The notes: a model not told the origin generated them from the sequence alone. A DNA stretch of 39,831 nucleotides from Chitinophagales bacterium (GCA_020628375.1 JAHDFD010000028.1:1-39831), one strand, 5' to 3'. Numbered from the stretch's first letter, positions 7,254-16,924 are shown. Numbers and translations: made by a program.

Positions 7254-9305
7254 ATGTTCAAATTAGTTTCAGACTTCAACCCTGCCGGAGATCAACCGGA
7301 GGCTATCAGACAATTGGTTGAAGGAGTAAACCGTGGTGATGAAGCACAGGTATTACTCGGTGTAACGGGTTCAGGTAAGACCTTTACAATGGCGAATGTT
7401 ATTCAGGAAGTCAATAAGCCAACCTTGATCTTAAGTCATAATAAAACATTAGTTGCACAATTATATGGTGAGTTTTCTCAGTTTTTTCCTGAAAATGCCG
7501 TTGAATACTATGTTTCTTATTATGACTATTATCAGCCTGAAGCTTATTTGCCTGTTACCAATACTTATATAGAAAAGGATCTTTCTATTAATGATGAAGT
7601 AGAAAAATTACGTTTAAGAGCTTCAACTTCGTTGCTTTCAGGAAGGAGGGATGTAATTGTGCTTGCTTCAATTTCGTGTATTTATGGAATGGGTAATCCC
7701 GCTGATTTTAAAAACAATATTATCCGTTTATCGGTTGGAACGATCGTGAGTAGAAATCAATTTTTATTTGCATTGGTTTCCTCGCTTTATTCAAGAACAG
7801 AAGCAGATTTTGATCGCGGAACTTTCAGAGTTAGAGGCGATACGGTCGATGTTTTTCTACCCTATGCTGAAAGAGCGGTAAGGGTTGTTTTCTTCGGAGA
7901 CGAAATAGAAGAATTAGAATACATTGAACCGACGTCTGGAAAAACGATTCAAAAAATTACAGATATTGCTATTTTTCCTGCAAGTATTTATCAAACTGCA
8001 CAAGATCAAATGGGGCAGATCATTAACGAGATCCAGGATGATCTGGCAAAACAGGTTAAGTTTTTTGAAGAACAGCAGAAATATGAAGAAGCTAAAAGAT
8101 TAAAAGAGAGAACAGAGTTCGATCTGGAGATGATAAGAGAGTTGGGGTATTGTTCAGGCATAGAAAATTATTCAAGATACCTCGATAGGAGAAAGCCCGG
8201 AGAGCGTCCATTCTGCCTGATAGATTATTTTCCAGATGATTTTTTGATGATCATCGATGAAAGTCATCAAAGTGTGCCACAAGTAAGGGCTATGTATGGT
8301 GGGGATCGGGCAAGAAAGGTAAATCTAGTAGAACATGGTTTCAGATTGCCGGCAGCTATGGATAACAGACCACTTAATTTCCAGGAGTTTGAAAAATTAG
8401 TTCCTCAGACGGTCTATGTTTCTGCAACGCCAAGTGATTTTGAATTATCAAAGGTTGATGGTGTAGTAGTTGAACAGATCGTTCGTCCGACAGGTTTGCT
8501 AGACCCGGTAATAGAAGTTCGTCCGTCTTTCAATCAGGTAGATGACCTGATCGGTGAGATCAATGAACGAACGAATAGAAATGAAAGAGTATTAATTACA
8601 ACGCTTACTAAAAGAATGGCGGAGGAGTTGACTAAGTATTTAACCAAAGTGAATATTGATACACGTTATATTCACTCAGAAGTTGATACAATGGAAAGAG
8701 TAGAAATTCTTCGGGACTTGAGGCTTGGTGAGTTTTCTGTTTTAGTTGGTGTGAATCTTTTAAGAGAAGGTTTGGATTTACCAGAGGTTTCTTTGGTTGC
8801 TATTTTAGATGCAGATAAAGAAGGCTTTCTTAGAAACGATAAATCATTGATTCAGACTGCCGGAAGAGCTGCGCGTAATGCCAATGGATTCGTAATTATG
8901 TATGCCGATAAGATTACGGCTTCTATGCAGCGGGTTTTAGATGACAATGCCTACAAACGTAAAAAACAAATGGATTATAATACGGAACATGGCATAACTC
9001 CGGAAACGGTATTTAAAACAGAAGAACAAATAAGGAAGCAAGCTGGAGTATTGAACATCAGGAAGGATATGCCCGGAAAGGAAGATCCGAACAAACCAAA
9101 AGTTTATGCAAATCCTGAACAGTTCAGCCTTGCGGCAGATCCGGTGGTACAATATATGGGTAAGGAAGAATTACAAAAAACGATTGCTACCAGTAAAAAA
9201 CGTATGCTAAAAGCAGCTAAAGAAGAGGACTTTTTAGGTGCAGCAAAATTCAGGGATGAGATGTTCGAGTTGGAGAAGATATTAAAAGAGAAGTTTTCTG
9301 CTTAG
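7254..9305 (+). CDS. uvrB: Excinuclease ABC subunit B (UvrB)
   Basis: Damage-verifying helicase-like subunit of nucleotide excision repair; loads with UvrA and recruits UvrC. Visible features are FNPAGDQPEAI near the N-terminus, Walker A GVTGSGKT (36-43), and the Tyr-rich damage-probing beta-hairpin YYVSYYDYYQPEAYLP (about 85-100). Further on are DESHQSVPQVRAMYGGDRARK (about 335), motif VI QTAGRAARNANG, and the C-terminal UVR motif that binds UvrC (KKRMLKAAKEEDFLGAAKFRDEM). The length of 683 aa is normal. A strong terminator follows the stop codon, so this is the last gene of its unit. Confidence 0.97.
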   Translation: MFKLVSDFNPAGDQPEAIRQLVEGVNRGDEAQVLLGVTGSGKTFTMANVIQEVNKPTLILSHNKTLVAQLYGEFSQFFPENAVEYYVSYYDYYQPEAYLPVTNTYIEKDLSINDEVEKLRLRASTSLLSGRRDVIVLASISCIYGMGNPADFKNNIIRLSVGTIVSRNQFLFALVSSLYSRTEADFDRGTFRVRGDTVDVFLPYAERAVRVVFFGDEIEELEYIEPTSGKTIQKITDIAIFPASIYQTAQDQMGQIINEIQDDLAKQVKFFEEQQKYEEAKRLKERTEFDLEMIRELGYCSGIENYSRYLDRRKPGERPFCLIDYFPDDFLMIIDESHQSVPQVRAMYGGDRARKVNLVEHGFRLPAAMDNRPLNFQEFEKLVPQTVYVSATPSDFELSKVDGVVVEQIVRPTGLLDPVIEVRPSFNQVDDLIGEINERTNRNERVLITTLTKRMAEELTKYLTKVNIDTRYIHSEVDTMERVEILRDLRLGEFSVLVGVNLLREGLDLPEVSLVAILDADKEGFLRNDKSLIQTAGRAARNANGFVIMYADKITASMQRVLDDNAYKRKKQMDYNTEHGITPETVFKTEEQIRKQAGVLNIRKDMPGKEDPNKPKVYANPEQFSLAADPVVQYMGKEELQKTIATSKKRMLKAAKEEDFLGAAKFRDEMFELEKILKEKFSA

Positions 9306-9327
9306 ATTCTTTGAATACTTGAAACAA

Positions 9328-9365
9328 AAAAAGGCAGCTTTGAAATTTTCAAAGCTGCCTTTTTA
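9328..9365. terminator. Bidirectional intrinsic terminator between convergent genes
   Basis: GGCAGCTTTGAAA (9333-9345) pairs with TTTCAAAGCTGCC (9347-9359), flanked by A- and T-runs. It serves uvrB from the left and the T9SS protein gene from the right. Confidence 0.92.
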
Positions 9366-9385
9366 ATTTAAGGTATTATTGATGA

Positions 9386-12193
9386 TTACTTAGATAAGAT
9401 CACTCTATCAGTAGCAACACCAAATTCACCAGCATCAATTTGAATCATATAAACACCATCAGCGAAGTTAGAAAGATCTAAACGAATCGCTGAAGATACA
9501 TTATCAGCTTGAACAGAAGTAATAATTCTTCCCTGAAGATCATATACTGAAATAACAGCGTTTTGTACAGGAGTTTGGCTTAAGTCAACAAATAACTCAC
9601 CATTTGTAGGGTTAGGTAAAACACTTACCACACCGCCTAATACTGTTTGAATTGCTGATTCTATACAACCAGAAACAATGTAAGTTACAGACTGAGCTGA
9701 AGAAGTATTTCCAGCAGCATCAGTAACAGTATAAGATACAACATATTCACCATTTGTAGCTGTATCAACAGAACCATCTTCGTTTAATGTAAAGTTAGCA
9801 ACTGTTTGAGGTGTACCATTATCAATTACACCAAATAAGCCAGCTGGGTCTGGTAATTCACCGTTACATTCAACAACTTGTGTATTCTGACCAGCTAAAA
9901 CAGTTAAAGTAGGAGTTGATGTATCCTGAACTGTAACTGTAACTGTATATTCAGCAGGGTTACCAGCAGCGTCAGATACCTCGAAAGTAACTACATATTC
10001 ACCTGGTGTGTTTACATCTACATCATCACAACCTGTTACTACAACATTACCTGTAACATCACCATCAAGGCAATCGAAAGCAGTATAATCAGGGCAGAAG
10101 AACTCATTATTAACATTTGCTTCAATTAATACAGTTTCTTCAGAATCAACGTCTAATTGAGGAGCTGAAACATCACCTTCAGGACCTAGTACTTCAACTT
10201 CAACAACTAATGGCTCAGAAGTATTACCTGCAAAATCAGTAACAGTATAAGTTACTGCATAAGAACCTGGAGTAGAAGTATCAACAGAACCATCTACCAT
10301 AATTTCTGCATCACCACCACAAAGAGAATTATCAATAAACTCTGGAGTAGGTAAATCTACAGTAGCTCCTTCTTCTACTTGTAAACAAGTACTTTCGCTT
10401 AACCAAATCGGAGCATCTACATCTTCTATAACATTTATAGTCAAAGTGTCAACAGCTGTTGTGTTTCCATCAGAATCAGTAGCTGATAAATACACATCAT
10501 ACTCACCAGGTACATTTGGATCATAATCAAAACCAGGTAATGACTCAAACGTAATATCTAACTGTCCATCAGGATAATCAAAAGCATAAATACCCCAGAA
10601 TTCGAAATCAAAATCACATCCCTGATCTAAACCAAGACCTCTCCAACGTGTATAGATCATAGGTGCATTCAAACTTAAATCAACATCATCACCATTAATA
10701 TCATCTAAAGCTACAAATTCAACTTCGATTCCATTTTCAACGTATGGGTGATTAATTTCAGTTGCATCTGCTTGAACAGCAGTACCATGATAAGCATCAG
10801 TTTGGAATAATACAGGAACATCACCATCAAATACTTTAGGAATTGCAGGGAATGCGTTTTCAGCAGAAGGATTGTTAGAAACATTGAAAGGACCTTCCCA
10901 TGAAGCACCACCATCTGTTGATTTTACCATATATACATCTCTGTAAGGGTTTCCATTATCATCAAAAGCATCAATTATTGCAGCATCGTAAGCAATTACA
11001 ATATTATTATCAGCATCTCTACCGATAGAAGGGTGTGTTAGAAGTCCTCCTAAATAACCGTTACCATCTGCTGTTGCAGAATCAAATAAGTTATCACCAT
11101 TTCCATCGTTATCTAAACGGAAAGCAGCTCCTACGTGCATAGGGTCTTCCATTCCTTCATTCCAGTACATTAAGTTCTGAGATAAAGCTGGTTGATAATA
11201 AATATCTGGAGCATCAGCATCATCAAAGAAGTTGAAACGAGCATTATAAGCAACGTGTGCATTTCCTTCTGTATCCAATGTTACATTTACCCCATCAGCA
11301 CAGAAAGTTGGTAAGAAGTTCACATTATCAGCAGTTGCCAATAATGGATCAACAACATCCTGAATAATCGTTTCTGTCCAAGTGTTACCACCATCAGCAG
11401 ATTTGAATAAAAGAACTCTTGATGCATACGCACCATAAACTACAGCTACATCATCTCCATCAGCTGCGATAGCATACTGATCACCACCACCTGAAGTATA
11501 ATGATTTGTAAAACCAGGGAAAAGTACAGCTTCTGTCCAAGTGTCTCCACCATCTTCAGAACGACGATATACTAATCCACCATCAATTCCGTCAAATGCA
11601 GTACCTAAACGTCCTACAATAAGGTGAATTGTGTTACCCGTTGCTGCTGCTCTGTTCCATACAGCGTCAGCGTCACCCGGAATAATTGAAGAATCCCAGT
11701 TTCCAGTTAATGAATTTTTTAAGGCAATATTTGTTCCACTACTACCAGTGTGTGTCGCAACACCAATAGTACCATTACCTAACTCGAATAAACATGGCCA
11801 ACCAACACGTTCCGGCTCAATACGTACCGTTGGAGCAGGACCCCACGACCCATTTGAATAAACATTATAACCAGTACCACGATCTGCAGCACCAAGGTCA
11901 AAAGTTTCACTTCTGATCCAAGTAGCATGTAAATCACCATTTGCACCCTGTAATAAGTTAGTGTTTACAGAAGAATTAGTTTGAAGGTCATAAGTTGAAG
12001 TACCTACCTGAGCCTGAGACTTAGTATTGATGTCAACATTACCTTTGACTTCTTCAAAACCTGTGTAGAGTTGTTTGTTGTCAGAAAGCTTGGTCATACC
12101 TTGCTTTAAGACTTTGTAATCTTCAACACTAGATTGAGCGAACAAACCGAAGCTCAATGCCAATGCAGAAAAAGAAAGTAAAAATTTTTTCAT
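9386..12193 (-). CDS. Large secreted protein with Asp-box propeller, Ig-like repeats and T9SS sorting domain
   Basis: 935-aa exported protein of unknown substrate. A Sec signal peptide (MKKFLLSFSALALSFGLFAQ) opens the protein. Residues about 70-480 carry sialidase-type Asp boxes (SEDGGDTWT near 211, SADGGNTWT near 268, STDGGASWE near 429), suggesting a beta-propeller. Then come three HYR/DUF5011-like Ig modules, each ending in a variant of YTVTDAAGNTS or FEVSDAAGNPA. The last 80 residues are a type A T9SS sorting domain (VLPNPTNGELFVDL, YDLQGRI, FADGVYMIQI) that ends VILSK. No sialidase catalytic set (RIP motif, Arg triad) is evident, so enzymatic activity should not be assumed. Expected location is the cell surface or medium. 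It is transcribed alone, with 230 bp upstream. Confidence 0.88.
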   Translation of the reverse strand: MKKFLLSFSALALSFGLFAQSSVEDYKVLKQGMTKLSDNKQLYTGFEEVKGNVDINTKSQAQVGTSTYDLQTNSSVNTNLLQGANGDLHATWIRSETFDLGAADRGTGYNVYSNGSWGPAPTVRIEPERVGWPCLFELGNGTIGVATHTGSSGTNIALKNSLTGNWDSSIIPGDADAVWNRAAATGNTIHLIVGRLGTAFDGIDGGLVYRRSEDGGDTWTEAVLFPGFTNHYTSGGGDQYAIAADGDDVAVVYGAYASRVLLFKSADGGNTWTETIIQDVVDPLLATADNVNFLPTFCADGVNVTLDTEGNAHVAYNARFNFFDDADAPDIYYQPALSQNLMYWNEGMEDPMHVGAAFRLDNDGNGDNLFDSATADGNGYLGGLLTHPSIGRDADNNIVIAYDAAIIDAFDDNGNPYRDVYMVKSTDGGASWEGPFNVSNNPSAENAFPAIPKVFDGDVPVLFQTDAYHGTAVQADATEINHPYVENGIEVEFVALDDINGDDVDLSLNAPMIYTRWRGLGLDQGCDFDFEFWGIYAFDYPDGQLDITFESLPGFDYDPNVPGEYDVYLSATDSDGNTTAVDTLTINVIEDVDAPIWLSESTCLQVEEGATVDLPTPEFIDNSLCGGDAEIMVDGSVDTSTPGSYAVTYTVTDFAGNTSEPLVVEVEVLGPEGDVSAPQLDVDSEETVLIEANVNNEFFCPDYTAFDCLDGDVTGNVVVTGCDDVDVNTPGEYVVTFEVSDAAGNPAEYTVTVTVQDTSTPTLTVLAGQNTQVVECNGELPDPAGLFGVIDNGTPQTVANFTLNEDGSVDTATNGEYVVSYTVTDAAGNTSSAQSVTYIVSGCIESAIQTVLGGVVSVLPNPTNGELFVDLSQTPVQNAVISVYDLQGRIITSVQADNVSSAIRLDLSNFADGVYMIQIDAGEFGVATDRVILSK

Positions 12194-12423
12194 AATTTCT
12201 GAATTTGATTAAAGAATAAAAAATTTAAATTTATGATTATAATTAGTATAATTCACTTGGCATAAGTAGCTAAATTTTACTACTAATTAATAACTACTTC
12301 ATTTTTTGAAATAGTAAAAATAATAAGGGATTTTAAATTAGAAGCTTCATTTCCAATTTAATACCTAATTTTTACCACTAAATACCTGAATATTTAACAT
12401 TCGAGCTTGAATGTTTGTTGAAA

Positions 12424-12849
12424 TTATTCAACGCGGTACCAGGTTTGGGTTCTGTAAAGGAAAGCAACATAGCCACGAACCTTTAATGTGCTATCATCTT
12501 CTAACCACATTTTACAGTTGTATAATTTACCATTGTTGGGATCTAAAATTTTGCTGCCACTCCATTCATCTCCGTCTTTTTTTAATCCATCAATAATTTG
12601 CATTCCAACAACTTTTTGGTCTTTTCTATCACCTGGGCAATGTGTGCAAACCGGATCTGTACCATTATCTGAGAAGATGACTTTTTGAACTTTGGCATAA
12701 GCTTTACCATCTTTCTCAAATACCTCAACTATTGATTTGGCTTTTCCGGTTTCATCATCTATTGTTTTCCATGTGCCAAATACGGAATTCTGAGCTTGAA
12801 TACCTAAAGTAAAGAGTAGGCAAACGAGGAGAAATAGTGTTTTTTTCAT
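12424..12849 (-). CDS. DUF2147-family exported protein
   Basis: Small periplasmic protein (141 aa) with signal peptide MKKTLFLLVCLLFTLGIQAQ. The mature part is a beta-rich, lipocalin-like DUF2147 domain: GTWKTIDDETGKAKSIVEVF, CTHCPGDRKDQKVVGMQIIDGL, ILDPNNGKLYNCKMWL, LKVRGYVAFLYRTQTWYR. Two cysteines in CTHC could form a disulfide or bind metal, as in many family members. Function is unknown; homologues are often stress-related or envelope proteins. It lies 30 nt upstream of nothing obvious on its strand, and its 5' side abuts the stop of the ureohydrolase gene, 30 nt away. It could therefore be cotranscribed with that gene. Confidence 0.85.
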   Translation of the reverse strand: MKKTLFLLVCLLFTLGIQAQNSVFGTWKTIDDETGKAKSIVEVFEKDGKAYAKVQKVIFSDNGTDPVCTHCPGDRKDQKVVGMQIIDGLKKDGDEWSGSKILDPNNGKLYNCKMWLEDDSTLKVRGYVAFLYRTQTWYRVE

Positions 12850-12879
12850 TGTTATTTAGTTTTAATGAATCAGGTTCAA

Positions 12880-13968
12880 TTATAGTTCTTTTTTATAACT
12901 AACAGAGGCGCAACAAAGTTTATATAATACTCTGGCGCCTACATTAGCATTGATTTCTCTTGTAGTATCCTCAATGGGATATTGTCCGGTAGATACTTCA
13001 CAGAGGTCGGCTCCGATAATGGTTTTACCACTATCCACCAATTTTGTGATCAAATGAAATGCTTCATCACTAGTTAAACCACCAGCTACCGGAGTTCCGG
13101 TATTCGGACACAGATCAGGAGACAAACCATCAATATCAAAACTAATATAAACCTTATCGGGAAGCTGGTCAATAATATATGTACATTGAGTATCCCAATC
13201 TAACTTTTTTTTGGTAGCTGAAAACCGGTTTTTAACAATCTCATGCCAGTAAAAAGCTTTGATTCTCTGTTCTGAACTTGCCCGATCATATTCTTCCTGA
13301 CATAGATCTCTAACTCCAACACTAACGATTTTACTTAGATTTTTACAATTTTTCAGCGCATTATACATTATTGAAGCATGACTGTATTGAAATCCTTCGT
13401 AGGCCTTTCTCAGATCTGCGTGTGCATCGATCTGTAATATTCCCCAATCGGAATTTTGTTCATCTAATGCTAACATCAAGCCTAAGGGAACAGCATGTTC
13501 TCCACCAACGATTATTGGCGTTTTGTTATCATTCAGAATTTTTTCAGAAGTGCTTTTTACATATTCTAACAAAGATGAACAAGCATCATTCAATTCGTTC
13601 AAGGTATGTTTGAAATCAGTATCATCATTGACATTTCCACCTGATTCAAGAAATGAAATATAAGATTCTGCTTTAGAACGTAATGTATTGTTTGTTTCTA
13701 ATATAGAAGATGGAACTTCCATCATATAAAAACCTGCTTTCCAGGCATTATTAAAATCGAAATCAAATAAATCTATTTGAGGTGAATATTCGAAAATTGC
13801 CTGAGGACCATTCGCCGTTCCTGATAAGTAAGAAACGGTAAGGTCCCAGGGGACTGGAATAATTATAACTTCCGATTCTTCATAATTAAAAGGTAAACCA
13901 AATATATTGGCATTTGTGAATCCAACTCCATTAGGGTCGAAAGCTGCAATTTTTTCCACTTTGGTCAT
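12880..13968 (-). CDS. Agmatinase-family ureohydrolase (arginase/agmatinase/formimidoylglutamase fold)
   Basis: Binuclear manganese hydrolase that releases urea or formamide from a guanidino or formimino substrate. All metal-binding motifs are intact: GGEHAVPLG, DAHADLRKAYEG, SHASIM and SFDIDGLSPDLCP, plus ADLCEVSTG near the end. SYLSGTANGPQAIFEYSPQIDLFD near residue 47 is typical of the agmatinase branch in Bacteroidota, which has about 350-360 residues, so agmatine is the most likely substrate. Formimidoylglutamate cannot be excluded. No speA or hut genes are nearby to decide. It follows the symporter gene by 34 nt on the same strand and could act on an imported or internal arginine derivative. 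Confidence 0.87.
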   Translation of the reverse strand: MTKVEKIAAFDPNGVGFTNANIFGLPFNYEESEVIIIPVPWDLTVSYLSGTANGPQAIFEYSPQIDLFDFDFNNAWKAGFYMMEVPSSILETNNTLRSKAESYISFLESGGNVNDDTDFKHTLNELNDACSSLLEYVKSTSEKILNDNKTPIIVGGEHAVPLGLMLALDEQNSDWGILQIDAHADLRKAYEGFQYSHASIMYNALKNCKNLSKIVSVGVRDLCQEEYDRASSEQRIKAFYWHEIVKNRFSATKKKLDWDTQCTYIIDQLPDKVYISFDIDGLSPDLCPNTGTPVAGGLTSDEAFHLITKLVDSGKTIIGADLCEVSTGQYPIEDTTREINANVGARVLYKLCCASVSYKKEL

Positions 13969-13971
13969 TTC

Positions 13972-14013
13972 TCATCAATTATCAATTATCATTCATCAAC
14001 CATCATTCATCAT
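13972..14013. repeat. TCATCAATTATC-type low-complexity repeat at a gene junction
   Basis: Degenerate repeats of the words ATCAATT, ATCATTC and ATCAACC fill the gap between the symporter and ureohydrolase genes and run into the last codons of the symporter (stop at 14003-14005). The same words occur near 980-1010 after pth. The last two or three symporter residues (HYDE) are therefore encoded within the repeat. Confidence 0.6.
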
Positions 14014-15301
14014 AATGATCGTCCCAGTTTTTTACTTTAGGCTCACCAAGCATACCTACCGACTTACCAACCAACATAGCAACTGTAGCATCACCTGTAA
14101 CATTAACGGTAGTTCGACACATATCTAAAATTCTATCGACTGCAAAAATAAGTGCAAGCCCTTCTTCTGGTACTCCAATAGCTGCCAAAACTATAACCAA
14201 CATTACCATTCCTGCACCAGGAACTGCAGCCGAGCCGATAGAAGCTAGTGTAGCTGTAATAATAATGGTTATTTGATCGGAAAAACCAAGGTCAACACCC
14301 ATTGCCTGAGCAATAAATACAGCCGCGACTGCCTGATATAGACTGGTTCCATCCATATTAATGGTAGCACCTATCGGACAAACAAAGCTGGTTACTTCCT
14401 TTTCTACTCCTAAGTGTTCTTCGACTCTTTCCATAGTAACAGGTAAAGTGGCAGCACTTGAACTTGTTGAGAATGCCAGTAATTGAGCAGGCGAAATTCC
14501 TTTGAAAAAGAATCCATAACTTCTTCCGGTAAATAGGACTACCAAAGTTGGATAGAACACAAAAACCATTAAACCAAGTCCTGCTAAAACAGTAGCAGAG
14601 TAACCCAAAAGTGCTTTGAATAAGGCTATGCTTGGCGACTCAACCACTAAGGAAGCCAGAAGGGCAAACACCCCATAAGGTGCACCGATCATAATAATAT
14701 CGATCATTTTGAGAATAACTTCATTCATTCCATCGAAGAAGCCCATGACGGGCTGTGCCTTTTCAGGAGGTATCAGAATTAAGCCAATTCCGAAGAATAC
14801 CACAAAGAATATTACCTGAAGCATTTGATTGGTGCCCATTGCATCAATAATATTGCTCGGAACCATATCTACCAGAAATTGTAATGGTCCGGTTTCTTTT
14901 TGCTTTTGTGCTGCATTGATCCGTTTGGCAGCATCGCCTGAGAAATCACCTAACAATTCAGTTCGGGTTTGTTCATCAACCAATTTTCCGGGTTTTACTA
15001 CATTAACCAAGGCCAAACCAATAGAAACGGCAACAATTGTTGTTAGTATATAGGTAATAATGGTTCTGCCGCCCAAGGCCGAAAGTTTAGAAATATCTTT
15101 CAGGTCAGCAATACCTTTTATCAATGACGCAACAATTAGCGGAATGGCGATAAGCTTCAGTAATTTAATAAATATCTTTCCCAAAGGAGCAATATAATCT
15201 TTTACGAAATTACCAAATTCAAAGTTCACTGCTGCTATTCCAAAAAGAACACCTAAAAGCATTCCAAGTAAAATTTGCCAGTGTAAAGCAAGTTTCTTCA
15301 T
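14003..15301 (-). CDS. Dicarboxylate/amino acid:cation symporter (DAACS family, GltP/DctA-like)
   Basis: Secondary transporter for glutamate, aspartate or C4-dicarboxylates driven by Na+ or H+ in the cytoplasmic membrane. Family signatures: the serine-rich hairpin loop AFSTSSSAATLPVTMERVEE, CPIGATINMDGTSLYQAVAAVFIAQ with NMDGT, hairpin 2 GSAAVPGAGMVMLVIVL, and DRILDMCRTTVNVTGDA, where the Asp, Arg and Asn are substrate- and ion-site residues. About eight hydrophobic segments plus two re-entrant loops are visible. The ATG at 15301 (432 aa) is preferred over an in-frame TTG at 15316. Arg in DMCRTTVNVTGD is the usual marker for acidic substrates, so glutamate, aspartate or dicarboxylates are likely. 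Confidence 0.92.
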   Translation of the reverse strand: MKKLALHWQILLGMLLGVLFGIAAVNFEFGNFVKDYIAPLGKIFIKLLKLIAIPLIVASLIKGIADLKDISKLSALGGRTIITYILTTIVAVSIGLALVNVVKPGKLVDEQTRTELLGDFSGDAAKRINAAQKQKETGPLQFLVDMVPSNIIDAMGTNQMLQVIFFVVFFGIGLILIPPEKAQPVMGFFDGMNEVILKMIDIIMIGAPYGVFALLASLVVESPSIALFKALLGYSATVLAGLGLMVFVFYPTLVVLFTGRSYGFFFKGISPAQLLAFSTSSSAATLPVTMERVEEHLGVEKEVTSFVCPIGATINMDGTSLYQAVAAVFIAQAMGVDLGFSDQITIIITATLASIGSAAVPGAGMVMLVIVLAAIGVPEEGLALIFAVDRILDMCRTTVNVTGDATVAMLVGKSVGMLGEPKVKNWDDHYDE

Positions 15302-15436
15302 GTATATTTTTTTCAAATGAAGGATTCAAGAAGTGCTAAATTAAGGAAAAAGGTTTTTAATTTGGCATTTCCTATAAATGGTGAAAAATAACTGAACATT
15401 GAATACGCTTTCCTGATTTCAAAACTATAAGAATTA

Positions 15437-16153
15437 ATGCAACTTTTTTATACTGAACATACTCAAAATAAGCTAATTACACTTGATGCCATAGATTCAA
15501 AGCATTGTTGCAAGGTTTTAAGAAAACGGGTGGGCGAAGAAATTTTGGTTACTAATGGTAGAGGCGTTTTATATACTTGTGAAATCGTAGATGATAATAT
15601 GCGTGCTTGTGTTTTGCAAATCAAATCTTCGATAGAGGATTATGGAAAGCGAAAACAGCATTTACATATAGCCATTGCACCTACTAAAAAGCTTGCACGA
15701 ATTGAATGGTTCATAGAAAAAGCTGTTGAAATAGGCGTTGAACAAATTAGTTTTATTCAGACAAATTTTACAGAAAAAATAAATATTAAACTGGATAGAT
15801 TTGAGAAAATAGCTATTGCTGCAATGAAGCAATCGGGTAGGGCTTATGTACCAATTTTAAATGAATTAAAACCCTTAGCTACATTTCTTGAAGAACAGCA
15901 AGCGAATGATTTACAAAAATTCATTGCTTATGTTCCGGAAGATAATTTGCATTTAAAGCAAGCTTATGAAGGCGGAAATGTTTTGGTGTTGGTAGGACCT
16001 GAAGGTGGTTTTTCTAAAGATGAAATTGAATTGTGTAAATCAAAATCTTATCGGGAAGTTTCTTTAGGTGCTTTCAGATTTAGAACGGAAACGGCAGGTA
16101 TTGTTACTTCACAAATCATTGCAGATCATTTTGTAGCTGAATCTAAGTTGTAA
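15437..16153 (+). CDS. rsmE: 16S rRNA (uracil(1498)-N3)-methyltransferase RsmE
   Basis: SAM-dependent SPOUT methyltransferase that makes m3U1498 in the 30S decoding centre. The N-terminal PUA-like domain (residues 1-70) includes HCCKVLRKRVGEEILVTNGRG. The knotted SPOUT domain shows AIAPTKKLARIEWFIEKAVEIGVEQI, the SAM loop LVGPEGGFSKDEIEL and LGAFRFRTETAGIVTSQIIADHF. The arginines and Glu-Thr-Ala of RTETA are the conserved active-site end. The length of 238 aa is typical. It is monocistronic and convergent with the GNAT gene; repeats fill the gap downstream. Confidence 0.95.
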   Translation: MQLFYTEHTQNKLITLDAIDSKHCCKVLRKRVGEEILVTNGRGVLYTCEIVDDNMRACVLQIKSSIEDYGKRKQHLHIAIAPTKKLARIEWFIEKAVEIGVEQISFIQTNFTEKINIKLDRFEKIAIAAMKQSGRAYVPILNELKPLATFLEEQQANDLQKFIAYVPEDNLHLKQAYEGGNVLVLVGPEGGFSKDEIELCKSKSYREVSLGAFRFRTETAGIVTSQIIADHFVAESKL

Positions 16154-16230
16154 TCTATCACAAGTGTCATAAGTTTAACTGTCTAATGTTCACAAAACAT
16201 ACACACATTTCTCCTTAAAAACATCATTTT

Positions 16231-16272
16231 GTGGTCTGTGGTCTGTGGTCTGTGGACTATTGACTGTTGACC
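16231..16272. repeat. GTGGTCT tandem repeat with degenerate tail
   Basis: Three perfect copies of GTGGTCT (16231-16251) are followed by GTGGACT and then related words (ATTGACTGTTGACC). They sit between the convergent rsmE and GNAT genes. A short relative, GTAGTCTGTGGTCTG, occurs near 33195. No terminator hairpin is evident in this gap. Confidence 0.8.
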
Positions 16273-16290
16273 GTTGCAATTTATCGCAAC

Positions 16291-16809
16291 TTAGATCAAA
16301 TAATCACTTCTAAGCATTTCGTAATGTCGTGATTCGGTGCGGTGGGCATTGGTGCAAACATCTTTTTCTATACCATTGAATTTGAAACCTATTTTTTCAT
16401 GCACTCTGATAGAACCATAATTATCGATAAAGCAAGAGCTATAAATCCTATTCAGATCCAATTTATTGAAGCCATAATCAACAATTCCTCTTACAGCTTC
16501 GGTAATAATACCTTTTCCCCATTGAGTTTCGCCTAACCAAAAACCAAGTTCTGCTTCTTTTATTTTAGTATGATGATATATTAAGCCAATAACACCACAA
16601 ATTTCCTGATCGACTTCTATACCGAGATTCAGGTGTTTAGTTTGTTTGGTATTATTGATAAATGTAATGGCATCCTCTAGCCTGTATGGACTTGGAAAGC
16701 CTGCTCTTAAAAATTTAGCAATCTCAGGATTATTAGCATGAAATGCAAGGCTTTCAGCATCTTCAACCTTTAAGTTTCTTAGTGTACAACTTTTAAGCGT
16801 CAACTTCAT
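16291..16809 (-). CDS. GNAT-family N-acetyltransferase (RimJ/RimL-like)
   Basis: Transfers an acetyl group from acetyl-CoA to an amine, possibly a protein N-terminus or small molecule. The 172-aa length and order of elements fit the Acetyltransf_3 group: CTLRNLKVEDAESLAFHANNPEIAKFLR, then IEVDQEICGVIGLIYH, then AELGFWLGETQWGKGIITEAVRGIVDYGF with the acetyl-CoA loop QWGKGI. After that comes LDLNRIYSSCFIDNYGSIRVHEKIGFKFNG. SIRVHEKIGF is the standard beta-6/alpha-4 motif. The true substrate cannot be predicted and no functional partner is adjacent. Confidence 0.9.
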   Translation of the reverse strand: MKLTLKSCTLRNLKVEDAESLAFHANNPEIAKFLRAGFPSPYRLEDAITFINNTKQTKHLNLGIEVDQEICGVIGLIYHHTKIKEAELGFWLGETQWGKGIITEAVRGIVDYGFNKLDLNRIYSSCFIDNYGSIRVHEKIGFKFNGIEKDVCTNAHRTESRHYEMLRSDYLI

Positions 16810-16893
16810 CTATAGACAAATGTAGAGTTATTGTGATTTGTTTGCATGATAAGCTAATTGCGCTTGATAAAAGTCAATTTTAAATATTTGTGT

Positions 16894-16901
16894 TATTTTT
16901 G
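16894..16901 (+). promoter_or_regulatory. -7 box of the T9SS paralogue pair
   Basis: TATTTTTG is a perfect TAnnTTTG box 23 nt upstream of the ATG at 16925. No equivalent box is seen in the 11-nt gap before the second paralogue, so this promoter probably serves both genes. Confidence 0.5.
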
Positions 16902-16924
16902 AATATAATTCAATCTAATTCATT

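Noticed and set aside
9386..12193. Sialidase function for the Asp-box T9SS protein
   Set aside because: Asp boxes are structural; no arginine triad or RIP motif was found, so only a propeller-like fold is claimed.
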